From Pelagibacteraceae bacterium AG-337-I02 (GTDB taxonomy: Bacteria > Pseudomonadota > Alphaproteobacteria > HIMB59 > GCA-002718135), in assembly GCA_003282155.1 (NCBI GenBank), contig QBZY01000009.1:1-51619 (forward strand): a stretch of DNA of 51,619 nucleotides, in the 5' to 3' direction. Shown here piece by piece: positions 49,583 to 51,619 of the stretch. Both the position numbers and the translations under genes were made by a program. Each line of letters begins with the position of its first letter. Within the stretch, counting starts at the first letter, position 1. Under the pieces are notes generated by a model. That model was not told where the DNA came from, made no database searches, and saw nothing but the letters and a program-made list of their open reading frames with translations.

Positions 49583-51619
49583 TTAACCATCAAATTTCTG
49601 ATTTTTATTGAAAAACTTGGGAACTTTTTTACCTGCCTGAGCTCTTTTTCCAATCCAAAACCTAACATCTTCTAATTTTCTTTTTTTCGAACCAGTATTC
49701 CATTGTAAACCGTCTTCGATGGTTAATTGAATTACATCCGATAAAAAATCATCTTTCTTAATTTTAATTAATTGCACTCCTCCACCTTTTTGTAATTTTG
49801 GCAAAGCATCAATTTCAAAAATTAGCATTTTTTGCAACTTTGTAACACAAGCTATGTGTTTTTTTGTAAGATTTAGGACCTTAATAACTTCATCATTATT
49901 TTTTAAATTAAATAATTGCTTACCTTTTTTCTGGTTAGTTGCTAAAGGTTCAGTACTACTAATAAATCCTTTACCATTTCTGGATACAATTAAGAGCTCT
50001 TCATCGATTGATGAAAGTAAACCTATAACTTTATCATTAGGGAGACTATCGACAAAATAAATAAATGATTTAGGATTACTATTTCCACCTGGTAAAATAT
50101 TTGGATCTATTGTGTATACCTTACCAGAAGAAACAAATAAAAGTATTTTTTGATTTGAATTTAAATTAATTGAAAATAAGCTTTCTTTTTTTAATTTCTC
50201 AATTTCCTTTTCATCAGTTATTTCTTTAATTCGTTTTAGTTGAAAATCTTTATTAATAATTATAGTAAATTTCTCAATCTCTTTAAATTCATCAATACTA
50301 ATATCAATAGCATTATTTTGTTCTGATGAAATTGAGGATTTTCTATCTTTTATTTTACTATCTAAATCATTTTTTATAATATCTAATTCGCTTACTATAA
50401 ACTTATCTAATGTTTTTTTATCTTTTATTAATTTATTAAGGTATTTTAATTCTTCATTTAATTTTTGGATGTCATCTTTAAAATTTTTTTCATCTATCTT
50501 TCTTAGAATTCCTAAGCGCATACTTAAAATAGATTCACACTGTAAATCAGATAGTTTATATTTTTTTATTAATTCATTTTTGGGATTATCTCTTGTTCTT
50601 ATTATTTTTATTATAGTATTTAAATTTTTAAATACAATTTGGTACCCTCTAAGAATTTCTAATCTTTTTTTTATTTTCTCAATATTAAATTTTGATTTTC
50701 TTTTGATTGCAACTTTTCTATGATCTAAAAAATTAGAAAGTATTTCATTAATTCCAATTTGTTTGGGCTCTATACCATCAATTAAAACATTGAAATTACA
50801 GGAGTACTTAATTGATAAGTCAGTTAATTTAAAACATATGCTTATCAATTTTTCTGCATCAATATTTCTAGACTTTGGTTTTAAAACAATTCTAATATTT
50901 TCATCTGACTCATCAACTACGTCATCAAGAGGTAATTTTTTATTATTTATATTGTTCGCGAGTTGTTCAATGATTTTAACTTTGTTAACTTGATAGGGAA
51001 TTTCAGTAATTATGATTTGATATAAACCATTCTTTAATTCTTCTATTTGATATTTTGCATTAATATTGAATGATCCTTTGCCATTCTTATAAATTTGCTT
51101 TTTTTCACTGCTGTCTAAAATTATTTCTCCTCCCGTAGGAAGATCGGGGCCATTTATTATTTTTAAAATTTCAGTTAGTGAAGTTGTGTCTTTTTTTATT
51201 ATTAATTTTAATGCATCAATTAACTCAACAATATTATGAGGAGGAATGTTTGTTGCCATTCCTACAGCTATTCCCATTGCTCCATTAATTAAAATATTAG
51301 GAAGTTGAGATGGTAGAACAACAGGTTCTAGATTTTGACCATCGTAATTATCTTTAAAATCTACAGAGTTTTCATCAATACCGTCAAAAAAATAATTTGT
51401 ATAATTTTGTAATCTAGCTTCTGTGTATCGCATTGCTGCAGGATTATCACCATCAATGTTTCCAAAATTACCCTGACCGTCGACTAATGTTATTCTTGTA
51501 GAAAAGTCCTGAGCCATTCTTACCAAACTATCATATATTGCCTGATCACCATGAGGGTGAAACTTACCCATCACATCACCTACAATTCTTGCACATTTTT
51601 TATAACTTGAATTTTTGAA
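49583..51619 (-). CDS. parC: DNA topoisomerase IV subunit A, partial (5' end outside window)
   Basis: ParC cuts and passes DNA duplexes to decatenate chromosomes. The frame is open at the right window edge, so about the first 80 codons are missing. Visible are CARIVGDVMGKFHPHGD, the catalytic Tyr in AMRYTEARL, the PNILINGAMGIAVGMATNIPPHN segment and a C-terminal beta-propeller without a GyrA box (QRRGGKG). The alphaproteobacterial ParC ending with WIGKRAQAGKKVPKFF supports ParC over GyrA. A position just upstream of the GTG at 51574 is not a start; the reading frame continues. Confidence 0.92.
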   Translation of the reverse strand, partial: FKNSSYKKCARIVGDVMGKFHPHGDQAIYDSLVRMAQDFSTRITLVDGQGNFGNIDGDNPAAMRYTEARLQNYTNYFFDGIDENSVDFKDNYDGQNLEPVVLPSQLPNILINGAMGIAVGMATNIPPHNIVELIDALKLIIKKDTTSLTEILKIINGPDLPTGGEIILDSSEKKQIYKNGKGSFNINAKYQIEELKNGLYQIIITEIPYQVNKVKIIEQLANNINNKKLPLDDVVDESDENIRIVLKPKSRNIDAEKLISICFKLTDLSIKYSCNFNVLIDGIEPKQIGINEILSNFLDHRKVAIKRKSKFNIEKIKKRLEILRGYQIVFKNLNTIIKIIRTRDNPKNELIKKYKLSDLQCESILSMRLGILRKIDEKNFKDDIQKLNEELKYLNKLIKDKKTLDKFIVSELDIIKNDLDSKIKDRKSSISSEQNNAIDISIDEFKEIEKFTIIINKDFQLKRIKEITDEKEIEKLKKESLFSINLNSNQKILLFVSSGKVYTIDPNILPGGNSNPKSFIYFVDSLPNDKVIGLLSSIDEELLIVSRNGKGFISSTEPLATNQKKGKQLFNLKNNDEVIKVLNLTKKHIACVTKLQKMLIFEIDALPKLQKGGGVQLIKIKKDDFLSDVIQLTIEDGLQWNTGSKKRKLEDVRFWIGKRAQAGKKVPKFFNKNQKFDG

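Noticed and set aside
1..51619. CRISPR arrays, insertion sequences, integrases, attachment sites or phage genes.
   Set aside because: No spaced direct repeats, terminal inverted repeats with transposases, or integrase-like proteins were seen; the three tRNAs show no duplicated 3' ends nearby.

Overview
The window is a gene-dense, very AT-rich stretch (roughly 30% GC by eye) from a free-living marine alphaproteobacterium with a streamlined genome, SAR11-like or from the HIMB59/AEGEAN-169 type of lineage. The taxonomic call is an inference. It rests on an NDUFS4-type complex I accessory protein, a CBP3-type cytochrome bc1 chaperone, an Irr-type Fur regulator, the alphaproteobacterial plsX-ihfA-merR, hom-recJ and ribD-ribE-ribB-ribH-nusB-thiL orders, a proteorhodopsin, TRAP and sugar ABC transporters, and extreme compaction (many 1-20 nt overlaps, no gene-free stretch above about 165 nt). 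No rRNA, CRISPR array, transposase, phage gene or integron was seen.

Layout. 1-370: end of a TauE/SafE permease on the plus strand. 384-4425 (minus): tRNA-Arg, a GFA-family protein and three consecutive myo-inositol catabolic genes (iolC, iolB, iolJ-type aldolase), followed by a compact nucleosidase and a cupin. 4473-8774 (minus): NDUFS4-like protein, acyl-CoA dehydrogenase, thiolase, apt and a tyrosine-phosphatase-like protein. 8775-12939 (minus): sugar-type ABC transporter (binding protein and two permeases, no ATPase here) headed by a MOSC protein. 12952-18748: miscellaneous metabolic genes, including a glutamine amidotransferase, methyltransferase, YtoQ, second GFA protein, SulP transporter and Fe-alcohol dehydrogenase. 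18757-21559: tRNA-Pro and, divergently, a TPP riboswitch driving thiB-thiP without thiQ. 21529-27022: NhaD, a hydrolase, Irr, acetoacetyl-CoA synthetase and quinone reductase. 27028-45150: a long, nearly uninterrupted minus-strand housekeeping block (tRNA-Glu, recJ, hom, lipoprotein, argC, rpsI, rplM, proteorhodopsin, merR, ihfA, plsX, rpmF, CBP3, hppA, thiL, nusB, ribH, ribBX, ribE, ribD, nrdR, glyA, rpiB), broken only by bamE on the plus strand. 45202-49534: gcdH and a TRAP transporter whose binding protein converges on its two permease genes. 49583-51619: 3' part of parC.

How the genes fit together. Energy comes from organic acids, sugars or polyols and acyl-CoA compounds (TRAP, ABC, iol genes, acyl-CoA dehydrogenase, thiolase, AacS, GcdH). 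Ion gradients are supplemented by a predicted blue-tuned proton-pumping rhodopsin and a predicted K+-independent H+-pyrophosphatase, with NhaD for Na+/H+ exchange. Thiamine appears to be partly scavenged (riboswitch-controlled ThiBP) and finished by ThiL. Riboflavin synthesis is encoded here except for a functional GTP cyclohydrolase II, because the C-terminal half of the RibB fusion is degenerate.

I did not find a clearly new multi-gene system such as a defence island. The most interesting signals are in gene architecture: a terminator whose U-tract abuts the next start codon, a TPP aptamer that seems to begin at the transcription start and contains the ribosome binding site, divergent genes with start codons 3 and 16 nt apart, and expected partner genes missing from conserved neighbourhoods (fabH, glpX, thiQ, sugar ABC ATPase).
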